A stretch of DNA of 35,716 nt. Origin: Candidatus Muiribacterium halophilum (lineage in GTDB: Bacteria > Muiribacteriota > Muiribacteriia > Muiribacteriales > Muiribacteriaceae). The notes under the pieces were generated by a model. It was not told the origin of the DNA and did no database searches. It saw only the letters and a program-made list of their open reading frames with translations. The position numbers and the translations under genes are program-made. Positions 25,632-34,751 of the stretch are shown here, piece after piece. The first letter of the stretch is position 1; each line of letters opens with the position of its first letter. The stretch covers positions 1 to 35,716 of the forward strand of contig JALOAD010000035.1 in the NCBI GenBank assembly GCA_023228995.1. The letters are read 5' to 3'.

Positions 25632-26597
25632 TTGAATACATATATATTATCTATATCATTAGCTTATTTTCTAACAAGGTTTTTTAGTGAAAAATCTTAT
25701 CAATTAGCAAAAAAATTTAATTTTTTAACCTATCCAGACAAGGATAATATCTTTCCAACTCCAGTTTTGTATAATTACACATGTTTTATTGTTATAATAC
25801 CAACAATAATTGTTTTTTTTGCAACAATTTTAATAAGTGATAAATTTAAAAATTTATTTTTAAATGAAATTTTTTATTTTTCTTCAATTTTCATTGTAAT
25901 GATTGTATCATCATTTATACTAATCTTAATTAAAAAAAAATATATTTCTTTTTTATTAGTATCATTATTTAATACTTTTATTGTGTATAAAAATAGCATT
26001 TCTTTAAAACCAGAGATTTTTGGACATTATGATATTTTTTTTATTTTTTTATGGTTTTCATTTTTTTTGCTTGTATTTAATAGAGGTAAATCTTTTGTTG
26101 GAACAAGTTATTTAATGAATTCATTAATAACAATTACATTAGCAATAATTTCCTTTTACTTAAATCAAACAATACTTACAAATTTGTATCTTATAATTGG
26201 CATATCTTTATTATGTATATTTAGATTTTCATATTCACCTCCAAGAATTTTGCCAGGTGCTAATTTTTCACTTTGGTTTGCATCTGTTTTAGGTTTTATG
26301 TCTATTATTTCAAATGTGAAATTAACAACATTAGCTTTACTTTTAATAATTCCACTTTCTGAATTAATTGATTTTAGGAAAAATAAAAAAAATCTTGATT
26401 ATTCTATGCTAATAAAAGGTATTCCAGAAAAAAAAGTTAATTTCTTTATTATGGTAATTCAAGTAGTATTTGGTTTATCTGCATTTATTGCTGTACATTT
26501 AAAAAATGAAATAATTTCATTTAGTATTTTTATTACATTATTTCTAGTATTATTTTTATTTAATAATATTAATTTTAAAGAAAATGTTCGAAAATAA
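25632..26597 (+). CDS. WecA/MraY-fold membrane protein, apparently catalytically inactive
   Basis: A 321-aa protein of about nine to ten membrane helices. AKKFNFLTYPDKDNIFPTP (26-44) parallels the first cytoplasmic loop of WecA/TagO phosphoglycosyltransferases (A-K-G-vD-P-KiH-PTP-GG). PGANFSLWFASVLGF (about 207-221) sits where these have MGDxGSxFLGF, and LLIIPLSELIDFRKNKKNLD sits where they have ...PifDt..vi..R. The metal-binding aspartates and the HxxHH loop seem to be gone. Active relatives join sugar-1-phosphate to undecaprenyl phosphate; this one may only scaffold the lipid carrier, or have another task. TTG start at 25632 with AGAGG 5 nt upstream, 1 nt after the previous stop. Confidence 0.6.
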   Translation: MNTYILSISLAYFLTRFFSEKSYQLAKKFNFLTYPDKDNIFPTPVLYNYTCFIVIIPTIIVFFATILISDKFKNLFLNEIFYFSSIFIVMIVSSFILILIKKKYISFLLVSLFNTFIVYKNSISLKPEIFGHYDIFFIFLWFSFFLLVFNRGKSFVGTSYLMNSLITITLAIISFYLNQTILTNLYLIIGISLLCIFRFSYSPPRILPGANFSLWFASVLGFMSIISNVKLTTLALLLIIPLSELIDFRKNKKNLDYSMLIKGIPEKKVNFFIMVIQVVFGLSAFIAVHLKNEIISFSIFITLFLVLFLFNNINFKENVRK

Positions 26598-27903
26598 AAA
26601 TAAACTTATTATATTTACTATTATATTTACTATATGTATTATTACATCTTATCTGATTGTTTTTAAAGATTATGAATTTGCTTTGTTCTTTATAATAATA
26701 ATCGCAGGAACTCTTTTACTTCTTTTTGACCCAATATACGCTTTATACGGAGTTTTTTTCACTGCAAATATATATAATCCTTCAATAAGAATAAGTTTTG
26801 TAAATATTTATGCAAGTAATGCATTAATAATATTAGCATTTATATTTCTAATTTTTAATAAACTAACTGGTAAAAAGAAAAAACTATTATATTCAATATT
26901 AGATTTTCCATTAATTTTATTTATAATATATATATTCTCAAGTATTAAAATTGACAGTATTTCCATACAATCAAAAAGAGTTATGGCGTATTTAGTATTT
27001 GCATTAATGTATTTTGTTTCTTTAAATATTATTGATTCAAGAGAAAAAGTATATAAAATATTAAAAATAATACTGTATTCATCTTTTATTGGAAGTATTA
27101 TAATAATATATACTTTTTATTTTACAAGATTCAGAGAAACAGATTTAAGAGGATTTGGTAATTTTGGTAATCCCAATGCAGCAGGACAATATTTAATATC
27201 TGTAATTCCGTTTTTATTTTATTATATAACAAAAAGAAAAAATCCCATTTATAAAATTATATTCTTTTTTATTGCTTTTTCTTTAATACTTACATTGTCA
27301 AGAGCTTCTATTTTTTCACTAATGATAGCATTTATATTTATGATTACATTATTTAAAAAAAATTATTGGTATTTCTTTTTTACTCTTATTGGCACAATAG
27401 CAATTATATTTTATCCTCCTGTTTGGGAAAGATTAATAAGCATAATAAGTTTTAAAGATCATTCACTACTTGCAAGAGTAACATTATGGACAGATGCTTT
27501 AAGTCAATTTAGAAATTCGCCTTTATTTGGTATTGGTGTTGGAAATTTTGTAGGTTCTGCAATTCCTTATGATTCAAAATCTTTTAATATTGCATTTAAT
27601 ATGTTTATAACAATACTTTGCGAAAATGGTGTTACAGGATTATTAATATATATATGGATTTGGATAAGTGTTTTCTACTCAAGTTTTACATTTTATTTTA
27701 AATCTAAAGATGAAGATTTTATCAATTTAACATTTTTTGTAATAATATCTTTAATCGCAATAAATATTATGTCTATAGCAGAAGATCCAATAGTTGCAAT
27801 AATGGCAAATTGGGTAACTGGATTTAACTTATCATTAATATTTATTTTAAGGAGTCATAGTGATAAAAGTACTGATAATATCCCATACATCAGTAGTAAC
27901 TGA
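26584..27903 (+). CDS. O-antigen polymerase/ligase family membrane protein (Wzy/WaaL)
   Basis: The 439-aa protein has about ten to twelve membrane helices and one larger external loop. The signature region FGNFGNPNAAGQYL and the later LARVTLWTDALSQFRNSPLFGIGVGNF match the Wzy_C domain of the O-antigen ligase/polymerase group. It would polymerise flipped repeat units or ligate glycan to an acceptor; since Wzx and Wzc-like proteins lie in the same locus, polymerase is the likelier role. The ATG at 26584 overlaps the preceding gene by 14 bp, and the next gene begins 44 bp inside its end. Confidence 0.9.
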   Translation: MFENKNKLIIFTIIFTICIITSYLIVFKDYEFALFFIIIIAGTLLLLFDPIYALYGVFFTANIYNPSIRISFVNIYASNALIILAFIFLIFNKLTGKKKKLLYSILDFPLILFIIYIFSSIKIDSISIQSKRVMAYLVFALMYFVSLNIIDSREKVYKILKIILYSSFIGSIIIIYTFYFTRFRETDLRGFGNFGNPNAAGQYLISVIPFLFYYITKRKNPIYKIIFFFIAFSLILTLSRASIFSLMIAFIFMITLFKKNYWYFFFTLIGTIAIIFYPPVWERLISIISFKDHSLLARVTLWTDALSQFRNSPLFGIGVGNFVGSAIPYDSKSFNIAFNMFITILCENGVTGLLIYIWIWISVFYSSFTFYFKSKDEDFINLTFFVIISLIAINIMSIAEDPIVAIMANWVTGFNLSLIFILRSHSDKSTDNIPYISSN

Positions 27904-28990
27904 ATATAGAAAAAGATTCTATGCTCTTTCTGAATATAAAAATCTTGATATAAGAGTTATTATTCCAGATAAATGGCTTGAAATGAATAAATGGGTTAAA
28001 TATGAGCATTACAAGAATGATGATTTATTTTGCTTAAAAGTTCATAAACCAGCTGTTTTTTGGAAAACAAAACCGTTACTTAATTTAACTTATTTCTTTC
28101 CTTTTCTTTATAAAGAGTTAAATAAATTTAAACCTGATATTATTGATATTATGGAAGAACCATACAGTTTTTGTGCTTTTTCTACAATTATACTTAATAA
28201 ATTTCTTAAATTAAATGCAAAGATAGTTTTTTTTAGTGCACAAAATATATATAAAAAATACCCTTTTCCATTTAGTTTTTTTCAAAATTATTTATTTAAA
28301 AATGCAGATTTAGCGTTTCCAATGACAGAAGAAGTAAAAAATGTAATGTTAAAACATAATTATAAGAATAAATTTGTAAAATTACCACTTGGAACAGATA
28401 TAAAAGAAAATAATATTAAAAAAAATAATAATGTTTTAAATATAGGATTTGTTGGTAGACTTGAATTATCAAAAGGTTATGATCTTTTTATAAAACTTTC
28501 TAAAAATTTCAATAATAAACAAAATATTAAATTTTTTATTGCTGGAAGTGGAAAAGATGAAAAAATAATATCTGATATTTGTTCTAAAAATGATAATTTA
28601 AAATTTGAAGGTTTTTTAAATAGCGAAAAAGTAAACGAATTTTACAATAATATGCATATAATTATAGTTCCATCCAAAACAACAAAAAATTGGAAAGAAC
28701 AATTTGGCAGAGTAATAATTGAAGCTTATGCCCATAATTGCATTGTAATTGGTAGCAATAGCGGAGAAATACCTTTTGTAATAGATAACAATGATTTTGT
28801 ATTTGAAGAAAATAATTTCAATTCATTATTAAATTGTTTTGAAAATACATTAGAAATTTTCAAAGATAACAATAAAACTCAAAATATAATAAAGCAAAAT
28901 TTCATTAAATTAAAAGAAAAATATTCTTGGGAAAGCATTGCAAAAATAACTTATAATTCATACAAGGATATTTTAAAAAAAGGAAATTGA
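27860..28990 (+). CDS. Glycosyltransferase, GT4-like
   Basis: A 376-aa GT-B enzyme. FVGRLELSKGYDLFIKLSKN marks the hinge, FIAGSGKDEKIISD the donor domain, and NWKEQFGRVIIEAYAHNCIV the E-x7-E donor motif. It starts at GTG 27860 with AAGGAG 5 nt upstream, 44 bp inside the polymerase gene, so translation is coupled to it. The acceptor end has ISHTSVVTEYRKRFYALSEY in place of the usual GG loop. Sugar specificity is unknown. Confidence 0.9.
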   Translation: MIKVLIISHTSVVTEYRKRFYALSEYKNLDIRVIIPDKWLEMNKWVKYEHYKNDDLFCLKVHKPAVFWKTKPLLNLTYFFPFLYKELNKFKPDIIDIMEEPYSFCAFSTIILNKFLKLNAKIVFFSAQNIYKKYPFPFSFFQNYLFKNADLAFPMTEEVKNVMLKHNYKNKFVKLPLGTDIKENNIKKNNNVLNIGFVGRLELSKGYDLFIKLSKNFNNKQNIKFFIAGSGKDEKIISDICSKNDNLKFEGFLNSEKVNEFYNNMHIIIVPSKTTKNWKEQFGRVIIEAYAHNCIVIGSNSGEIPFVIDNNDFVFEENNFNSLLNCFENTLEIFKDNNKTQNIIKQNFIKLKEKYSWESIAKITYNSYKDILKKGN

Positions 28991-28994
28991 TAAA

Positions 28995-30104
28995 ATGAGA
29001 ATAATGTTTGTTTGTTCAAGCAGTAATTTTTTTGGTGGTGAAAAAGTATTAATGAATTTAGCTGAAAGATTTAAAAAAGATGGAAATTCAGTTTTAATAA
29101 TAATTCCACAAAAAGGAGATTTTTCCAATAAATTAGAAGGTATTTTAGATTATTCAATAGTAAAAATTATAAATTCAGTCAGTTTTTCAGCTATACCTGA
29201 TTTTTATAAAGAAATAAAAGAATTTAATCCTGATATTATACATTCTCATGGATATGTAAGCAATCAAATATCAAGAATTATGTCCTTTTTAACTAAAGTT
29301 CCAGTTATATCAGTATTACATGTATTACAAAATTATAAATATAATGAATTAGGATTGAAAGCTTATTTTTATAGAATTTATGATAAGTTCACAAATATTA
29401 TTAGTTATAAAAATATAAATATAGCAGTATCTTCTCCAGTAGCTAATACAGCTAATTATTTAAAACCTATAGTAATTCCAAATGGAATGGATTTTCCATC
29501 AATATCCTATAATTATCCTAATAAGATTATTAAATTTGCTATGATAGGAAGAATTGTAAATATTAAAGGAATTGAAAATGTATTAAATACTTTTTTAAGA
29601 ATAAAAGATAATTATAAAATCACACCTGAATTATTGATTATAGGTAAAGATATTACAAAAGGTAAAAAATGGGAAAATAAATTTAGAGAATTTGTTACAA
29701 AAAACAACCTGTCTAATATTAGATTTATAGATTTCCTAGATAATATAGAAGAAATTTACTCGAAATTTGATTGTCTTATACATGCTTCTTTTGAAGGACA
29801 TGAAGGTTGTCCTTTAGTTTTAATAGAAGCAATGCTAAGAAAAAAACTTATAATATTTTCAGATATAAAAGCATCAAAATATGTAATGAAAGATAAAGGT
29901 ATTATGTTTTCTCATAAAAACACAAAAACATTAGACGATTGTGTTTTAAATTCATTAAAACAATCATCAAATAAATTAAAGGTTTTAATTGAAAATCAAT
30001 ATAATTTTGCAATAGAAGAATACTCTTTTGAAAAAATGTATAAAAATCACAAACTAATAATATTTCAAAAATTATCCCATAAAGATTCAAAAAAAGATAT
30101 ATAA
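28995..30104 (+). CDS. Glycosyltransferase, GT4-like
   Basis: A 369-aa GT-B enzyme: CSSSNFFGGEKVLMNLAERF at the acceptor-side GG loop, AMIGRIVNIKGIENVLNTF at the hinge, and FEGHEGCPLVLIEAMLRKKL as the donor motif. AGGA lies 9 nt upstream of the ATG and the preceding stop is 4 nt away, so it is in the same operon. Its last 40 bp overlap tail-to-tail with the minus-strand glycosyltransferase gene, and it is the last gene of the plus-strand run before that insertion. Confidence 0.9.
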   Translation: MRIMFVCSSSNFFGGEKVLMNLAERFKKDGNSVLIIIPQKGDFSNKLEGILDYSIVKIINSVSFSAIPDFYKEIKEFNPDIIHSHGYVSNQISRIMSFLTKVPVISVLHVLQNYKYNELGLKAYFYRIYDKFTNIISYKNINIAVSSPVANTANYLKPIVIPNGMDFPSISYNYPNKIIKFAMIGRIVNIKGIENVLNTFLRIKDNYKITPELLIIGKDITKGKKWENKFREFVTKNNLSNIRFIDFLDNIEEIYSKFDCLIHASFEGHEGCPLVLIEAMLRKKLIIFSDIKASKYVMKDKGIMFSHKNTKTLDDCVLNSLKQSSNKLKVLIENQYNFAIEEYSFEKMYKNHKLIIFQKLSHKDSKKDI

Positions 30105-31168
30105 TTAACTGGATTTACAATTTTTTCGATAAAATTCATATTTTCCTTTCTTAAATTTTGAAATTCAATTTTTTCAAGTTTGAAAATATTATTTATTATA
30201 TTGCATATATTATTGATATTATGTATATCTTTTACAATAAATATACCTTTTGTATTAAAAGTTTTATAATCGCCTTCTTTGCTCATCAAAACCAAATTTC
30301 CAGCTAACATTGCTTCAGTCAATGATTGTGATATTTTATCTTTTTGCAAACAATAAAAAATAGAGCTTTTAATTAAATAATCATAAGTATTATCAACAAA
30401 TCCATAATATTTAATATTTTTATATTTTTTTTCAAAATCAATAACTTTTTCTTTTAAAGAACCATCTCCTAATATTATAAATTTCACATTAGATTCTGGG
30501 AATAATTCATTGTATTTAACAGCTGTTTTTAAAAAAATATTTACATTTTTTGAATTTTCTAATCTTCCTGAAAAAACAATATGCTTTTGAGTGTTAAAAT
30601 TATGATTTTTGTTTTGAGTAAAATTATAAAAAGTTCCAGGAGAAAGATAAATATTATTAAATCCATCTTTTTTTATTTTATCAAATAATGATGGAGTATG
30701 AGTTTCAATAATATCTGCTTTTTTATAAAAAGTCCTTATTGTTTTTAATGCATTTTCTCCTGAATGAAATGCTGAACAAATTACTGGAGCTTTTAAAAAG
30801 AATTTAATAAAATCACTTATCATAACCCCACCAGGACCCAAGTGATATATTTTATTTTTAATTTTAAATGTTTTTAATACAATCTGGAAAAAAAACAAAA
30901 CTCGGGAAATATAAGAATTATTCAATACTTTAAAAAAAACACTTTCTTTATTTAAAAATTCATTTCCATTTCTAAGTATTACTATATTATTACTTGAAAT
31001 AATATATTTTTTATTTTTAAATAAATTAAAAAGAGCAGAATTTATATATAAATAAAACCTGTATTTATCAGATTTTTTGTTATTAAGATAATTAAATATT
31101 TTTAAATATCTTGAATTACCACCATGAATAAGATTTCCTATTAAAACAAAAATAATTGATTTCTTCAT
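30065..31168 (-). CDS. Glycosyltransferase, GT4-like, on the opposite strand
   Basis: A 367-aa GT-B enzyme with FVLIGNLIHGGNSRYLKIFN at the N-terminal GG loop, FSGRLENSKNVNIFLKTAVK at the hinge, FIILGDGSLKEKV in the donor domain, and KISQSLTEAMLAGNLVLMSK in place of the donor motif (only the second Glu is clear). I chose the ATG at 31168: it begins where the fold begins, and a promoter places the RNA start exactly there. A longer reading to 31312 adds 48 residues that overlap the flippase gene and match nothing. It is embedded against the direction of the locus, suggesting a separate addition. Confidence 0.87.
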   Translation of the reverse strand: MKKSIIFVLIGNLIHGGNSRYLKIFNYLNNKKSDKYRFYLYINSALFNLFKNKKYIISSNNIVILRNGNEFLNKESVFFKVLNNSYISRVLFFFQIVLKTFKIKNKIYHLGPGGVMISDFIKFFLKAPVICSAFHSGENALKTIRTFYKKADIIETHTPSLFDKIKKDGFNNIYLSPGTFYNFTQNKNHNFNTQKHIVFSGRLENSKNVNIFLKTAVKYNELFPESNVKFIILGDGSLKEKVIDFEKKYKNIKYYGFVDNTYDYLIKSSIFYCLQKDKISQSLTEAMLAGNLVLMSKEGDYKTFNTKGIFIVKDIHNINNICNIINNIFKLEKIEFQNLRKENMNFIEKIVNPVNYISFFESLWDNF

Positions 31169-31174
31169 GTTATT

Positions 31175-31203
31175 AATATACTTTGTTTTAAAAAAAAATT
31201 CAA
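31175..31203 (-). promoter_or_regulatory. Promoter giving a probable leaderless transcript
   Basis: On the minus strand TTGAAT (31203-31198), exactly 17 bp, TATATT (31180-31175). The ATG of the glycosyltransferase begins at 31168, 7 nt after the -10 element, and the short interval (AATAAC) has no ribosome binding site. Confidence 0.65.
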
Positions 31204-31255
31204 AGTAGTTTTTATGATATAATATTTTAATGCTAAATTGGATAATTAAAAAACA

Positions 31256-32683
31256 ATGAATAAAATCACTAAAAACATTTTTAAAGGTTCTATTATATTT
31301 ACTATAGGACAATTTTCTGCAAAATTATTATCTTTTCTTTTAATCCCATTATATACAAGATTTTTAACACCTCAAGATTATGGTATTGCTGGATATTTAA
31401 TTGTTATATCTTCTTTTTTAGCTGCAATTTTAGGATTTGGAATTTCTGAATTTCAAATAAGAGAATTAGCAGATTTGAAAGAAAAATTAGAAAAAAAACA
31501 AAAATTTTTATTTTCTATAAACATTTTTCTATTATTTTTTACATTTATTTTTTCCTTATTATTATTTCTTGCTGGAGATAATATAATAAATTTTTTTAAT
31601 ATAAAAATCCCATTTTCTCCTTATTTTATTATAATAATATGGACAATCCCATTTCAGATCCTTAATCAGATTAATATTTCTTATAATTTAGCGATGAAAG
31701 AATATAATAAATGTACATTAAAACAATTGCTATTATTTTTATTTATAAATACATTTACTATTATTTTTGTATGTTTTCTAAAATTAGGGGCTTTGGGTAA
31801 AATAACTGGTATTTTATCTGGAAATATTTTTTATTTTATTTGTTTTTTTCCAATATCATTAAAAAGGTTTAAAACACCAGATTTAAATTTATTTAAAGCT
31901 CATATATTTACATCATTATCATTTGGTATACCGATGGTAATACATCAAATTGCAATGATGATACACACTTCTATGGATCGATTAATATTAGAGCGTTTCG
32001 TATCATTTTCAGAGCTTGGTCTTTATTCCTTTGCCTATCAAATAGGAATGCTTTTACAAGCTGTAACTCTTTCAATAAATCGTGCAATTCAGCCTAATTA
32101 TTATGAATTGATGAAAAATAAAAATTCTAAATTTAAAAAACAACAAATAAATGGAATATTTAAAATGTGGATGTTAATTATTGGAAGTATAAGTGCATTA
32201 GGTATTTTATGGATAAAAGAAGTAATTTACCTTGTTATTCCATTTCAGTATCATAATTCATATAAAGTTGCTTCAATAATATTCTTTTCATATTTTATAG
32301 GAATATTTTATTTTTATTTTTCACTACCATTATTTTATTATAAAAAAACAAAATTAATTCCTTTTATAACTTTAATAGCAACGATTTTAAACATTTGTTT
32401 AAATATAATATTAATTCCTCAATTTGGAATTACAGGAGCAGCTTATGCAACATTTTTTAGTTATTTAGCACAAACAATACTTGCATATTTTGCTGGAATA
32501 AGATTATATAATCCCAATTATCCTTTAAAAAAAATATTTTTGTATATAATATCAATATTTTCAATATTTATTGTATTTCAATATGATTTTAACACATTAG
32601 AATTTTATTTTATAAAAAGCATTTATACATTGTTTTTTAGTATAATTTTTTATAAATATATAAAAAAATTTTTAAATAATTAA
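31256..32683 (+). CDS. Wzx-type polysaccharide flippase
   Basis: A 475-aa protein with about twelve to fourteen membrane helices, of the polysaccharide biosynthesis (MATE/MOP-like) family. It would move the undecaprenyl-linked repeat unit from the cytoplasmic to the outer face of the inner membrane. The opening NIFKGSIIFTIGQFSAKLLS with LIPLYTRFLTPQDYGIAGYL is the typical signature; helices continue to TGAAYATFFSYLAQTILAYF near the C-terminus. The nearest ribosome binding site (GGAT) is too far, so the ATG at 31256 is chosen from the fold. A TATAAT about 35 bp upstream may give its own promoter, divergent from the minus-strand glycosyltransferase. Confidence 0.93.
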   Translation: MNKITKNIFKGSIIFTIGQFSAKLLSFLLIPLYTRFLTPQDYGIAGYLIVISSFLAAILGFGISEFQIRELADLKEKLEKKQKFLFSINIFLLFFTFIFSLLLFLAGDNIINFFNIKIPFSPYFIIIIWTIPFQILNQINISYNLAMKEYNKCTLKQLLLFLFINTFTIIFVCFLKLGALGKITGILSGNIFYFICFFPISLKRFKTPDLNLFKAHIFTSLSFGIPMVIHQIAMMIHTSMDRLILERFVSFSELGLYSFAYQIGMLLQAVTLSINRAIQPNYYELMKNKNSKFKKQQINGIFKMWMLIIGSISALGILWIKEVIYLVIPFQYHNSYKVASIIFFSYFIGIFYFYFSLPLFYYKKTKLIPFITLIATILNICLNIILIPQFGITGAAYATFFSYLAQTILAYFAGIRLYNPNYPLKKIFLYIISIFSIFIVFQYDFNTLEFYFIKSIYTLFFSIIFYKYIKKFLNN

Positions 32684-32724
32684 AATTTCTGATTTTTTAA
32701 TATAACTAAAAATTTTATAGAAGT

Positions 32725-33390
32725 TTACTTTTTAACAACAAAAAACAATCCATCATGCATTCTTTTAGGAATTTTTCTAATCCAAAAATATCTTCTTATC
32801 TTTCTTAAAATACCAACTATACCCTTGCCATATCTTGAAAACTCTTCATAACTATCTGTAAAATAATAATCAAATTTAACTTTTTTAAAATTATGTCTTA
32901 ATAATAGATTTTTTAAAGTTTCAAAACTATACCAACAGACATGTTCAGAATTTAACCAATTTTTTTCAAGATTATTTTTTTTTATTTTTTTTATTCTAAT
33001 ATAAGACCATGGATTAGGAGTAGTAATTATAAAAATTGAATCTTTATTCATAAACTTTTTAATACCTGTAAGCATTGCATTTGGATTATCAATATGTTCA
33101 ATCAATTCTCCACAAACAATTACATCGAAGGTTTCATAAAGTTCAAGTTCATGAAGTTTAGTCACATCCCACTTTATTGACTTTGTTTGTAAACTTTCCG
33201 TAATACTATCAATTTTATCAGCAAGAATATCAATTCCAACAATTGTTTTAGCAACTTCACTTATTTTTCTATGCAACCATGTTGTCTTATATGCAGAATC
33301 CTTACTATGCTGAACAAAACCTAAATCCAATACTGTTTTACCAACACAAAGTTTTATAATCTCATTTTGCCTAAAAACACAATTATACAT
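32725..33390 (-). CDS. Class I SAM-dependent methyltransferase
   Basis: The 221-aa protein shows the Rossmann-type SAM site: VLDLGFVQHS (motif I with DLG), VGIDILADKI (acidic end of strand 2), FDVIVCGELIEHIDNP (motif IV/post-I), and IFIITTPNPWSYIRI. This layout is common in UbiG-like methyltransferases of surface-sugar clusters that methylate a glycan or its end. The gene lies 13 bp after the lipoprotein stop on the same strand, so it is in an operon with it. AAGAG about 10 nt before the ATG at 33390 acts as a weak ribosome binding site. Confidence 0.87.
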   Translation of the reverse strand: MYNCVFRQNEIIKLCVGKTVLDLGFVQHSKDSAYKTTWLHRKISEVAKTIVGIDILADKIDSITESLQTKSIKWDVTKLHELELYETFDVIVCGELIEHIDNPNAMLTGIKKFMNKDSIFIITTPNPWSYIRIKKIKKNNLEKNWLNSEHVCWYSFETLKNLLLRHNFKKVKFDYYFTDSYEEFSRYGKGIVGILRKIRRYFWIRKIPKRMHDGLFFVVKK

Positions 33391-33403
33391 AAAATATAAG
33401 CTC

Positions 33404-34654
33404 TTAATATAATCTCAATTCTTGGGTAGAAGTCAAAACTCCCCCATTGCCATCATCAACTTTTAAAGTTATTTTATAAATACCTGGTTCTTCAGGTAAT
33501 TTCCACTCAACATTTGGATATCCATTTTCAATAATACTTCCACCTGTAACTGTCCATATATACTTAATAGTGTCATTATCTTCATCTGTTACAATAGAAC
33601 TTAAATTTATTATTTGACCAGGTAAAGCTGGTTGATTTATTATATAAACACCTTGAATAACCGGTTTCGAATTCATTATTTTCAATTCGCCTATATTTAT
33701 AATCTGTCCAATCTGGTCAGGTCCAAAGACAAAATATTTGTGTCCTTTAAGATTTCCAGCTCTAACATTTATATAATATTGACCTCTTTTTAACATACCT
33801 ATTGTAAATACACCATTTTTTTCAGTTGGACTTGTTGCATATTGATGTACAATTTCAAAATTAAGATCCGTAACATATACTTGTGCATCTTTAACAGGTT
33901 GCCCATTTCTATCAATAACTAATCCTTCAATTGTAGCTCTTTCTTCATAATCTTCTGGAATACTCATAACAATATTTCCCATATCATAATCTCTTCTTAT
34001 TTTAACTGTTTTTTCAATCATTCCATACTCATCATGCTGAATTACAACATTATAAATTGTATTTCCTTTTACAAAAACTTTTATCTCAAAGTTTCCAGCT
34101 TCATCAGTTTCAAAAACTCTTGCTCCAACCTGATCATTTGAAATAAATACTTTAGCTTTTTTAACTGGAATTTCCACATTTTCAATACCAGTTATAACTC
34201 TTCCACTTAATTTGCAGTTGTTTGTGTAAGTTTCTATATTGTATCCATTTTTTTCCCATTTTATATACTCGTTATTCCAAATATATTTATATGTAATCTT
34301 ACCACTCATATCTTTATCAACATTCCCATTTATGTCATAGGTTTCAAAAATATAATCATATCCAATCTCAGCTATTTTATCCTCAATATTACTTTCATTA
34401 TTTTTGCTGACAAGAAATGTATATTCACCTAATGAAGAACCAGCTTTTTTTGGTGCTTTATTTAAATTATTAAATTTATAATGTTCAAATATTACATTTT
34501 GAATTTCAGCTTCAGGAAGGATTTCTGCCGATAAAAGCTGTTGTTTTTCCTCATACTCCTGAGTATCTACTATCTCTACTCCATTTGAATTTCCACATCC
34601 AATAAAAATAACTACTGAAACAAATATAGCTAAAATCAACAATGTTTTTTTCAT
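33404..34654 (-). CDS. Lipoprotein with carboxypeptidase-regulatory-like and PKD-like domains
   Basis: A signal peptide ends in the lipobox FIGC (Cys20), so the 416-aa protein should be lipid-anchored. After a variable region (25-130) come two beta-sandwich domains of the carboxypeptidase-regulatory type (about 130-220, with KAKVFISNDQVGARVFETDE, and about 225-310, with IDRNGQPVKDAQVYVTD). The last 90 residues have the PKD/Ig-like pattern VTDEDNDTIKYIWTVTGG...YKITLKVDDGNGG. Such domains bind sugars or other proteins at the cell surface. AGGAG precedes the ATG. The gene lies between the GT9 and methyltransferase genes on the same strand, with 97 bp to the former. Confidence 0.85.
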   Translation of the reverse strand: MKKTLLILAIFVSVVIFIGCGNSNGVEIVDTQEYEEKQQLLSAEILPEAEIQNVIFEHYKFNNLNKAPKKAGSSLGEYTFLVSKNNESNIEDKIAEIGYDYIFETYDINGNVDKDMSGKITYKYIWNNEYIKWEKNGYNIETYTNNCKLSGRVITGIENVEIPVKKAKVFISNDQVGARVFETDEAGNFEIKVFVKGNTIYNVVIQHDEYGMIEKTVKIRRDYDMGNIVMSIPEDYEERATIEGLVIDRNGQPVKDAQVYVTDLNFEIVHQYATSPTEKNGVFTIGMLKRGQYYINVRAGNLKGHKYFVFGPDQIGQIINIGELKIMNSKPVIQGVYIINQPALPGQIINLSSIVTDEDNDTIKYIWTVTGGSIIENGYPNVEWKLPEEPGIYKITLKVDDGNGGVLTSTQELRLY

Positions 34655-34751
34655 GTGTTTGCTCCTTATAAAATAAAATTTTATTTTTTATATTTTGATT
34701 AAATTACATAATATTACAATTAATAAATATAATCAATAAAAACTTATAGTA

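Noticed and set aside
31169-31312. An N-terminal extension of the minus-strand glycosyltransferase by 48 residues
   Set aside because: It overlaps the flippase start, matches no family, and lies upstream of a well-formed promoter placed exactly at the shorter start.
32684-32724. A terminator between the convergent flippase and methyltransferase genes
   Set aside because: Only weak A/T pairing around AAAATTT is present; no GC-containing stem supports a terminator.
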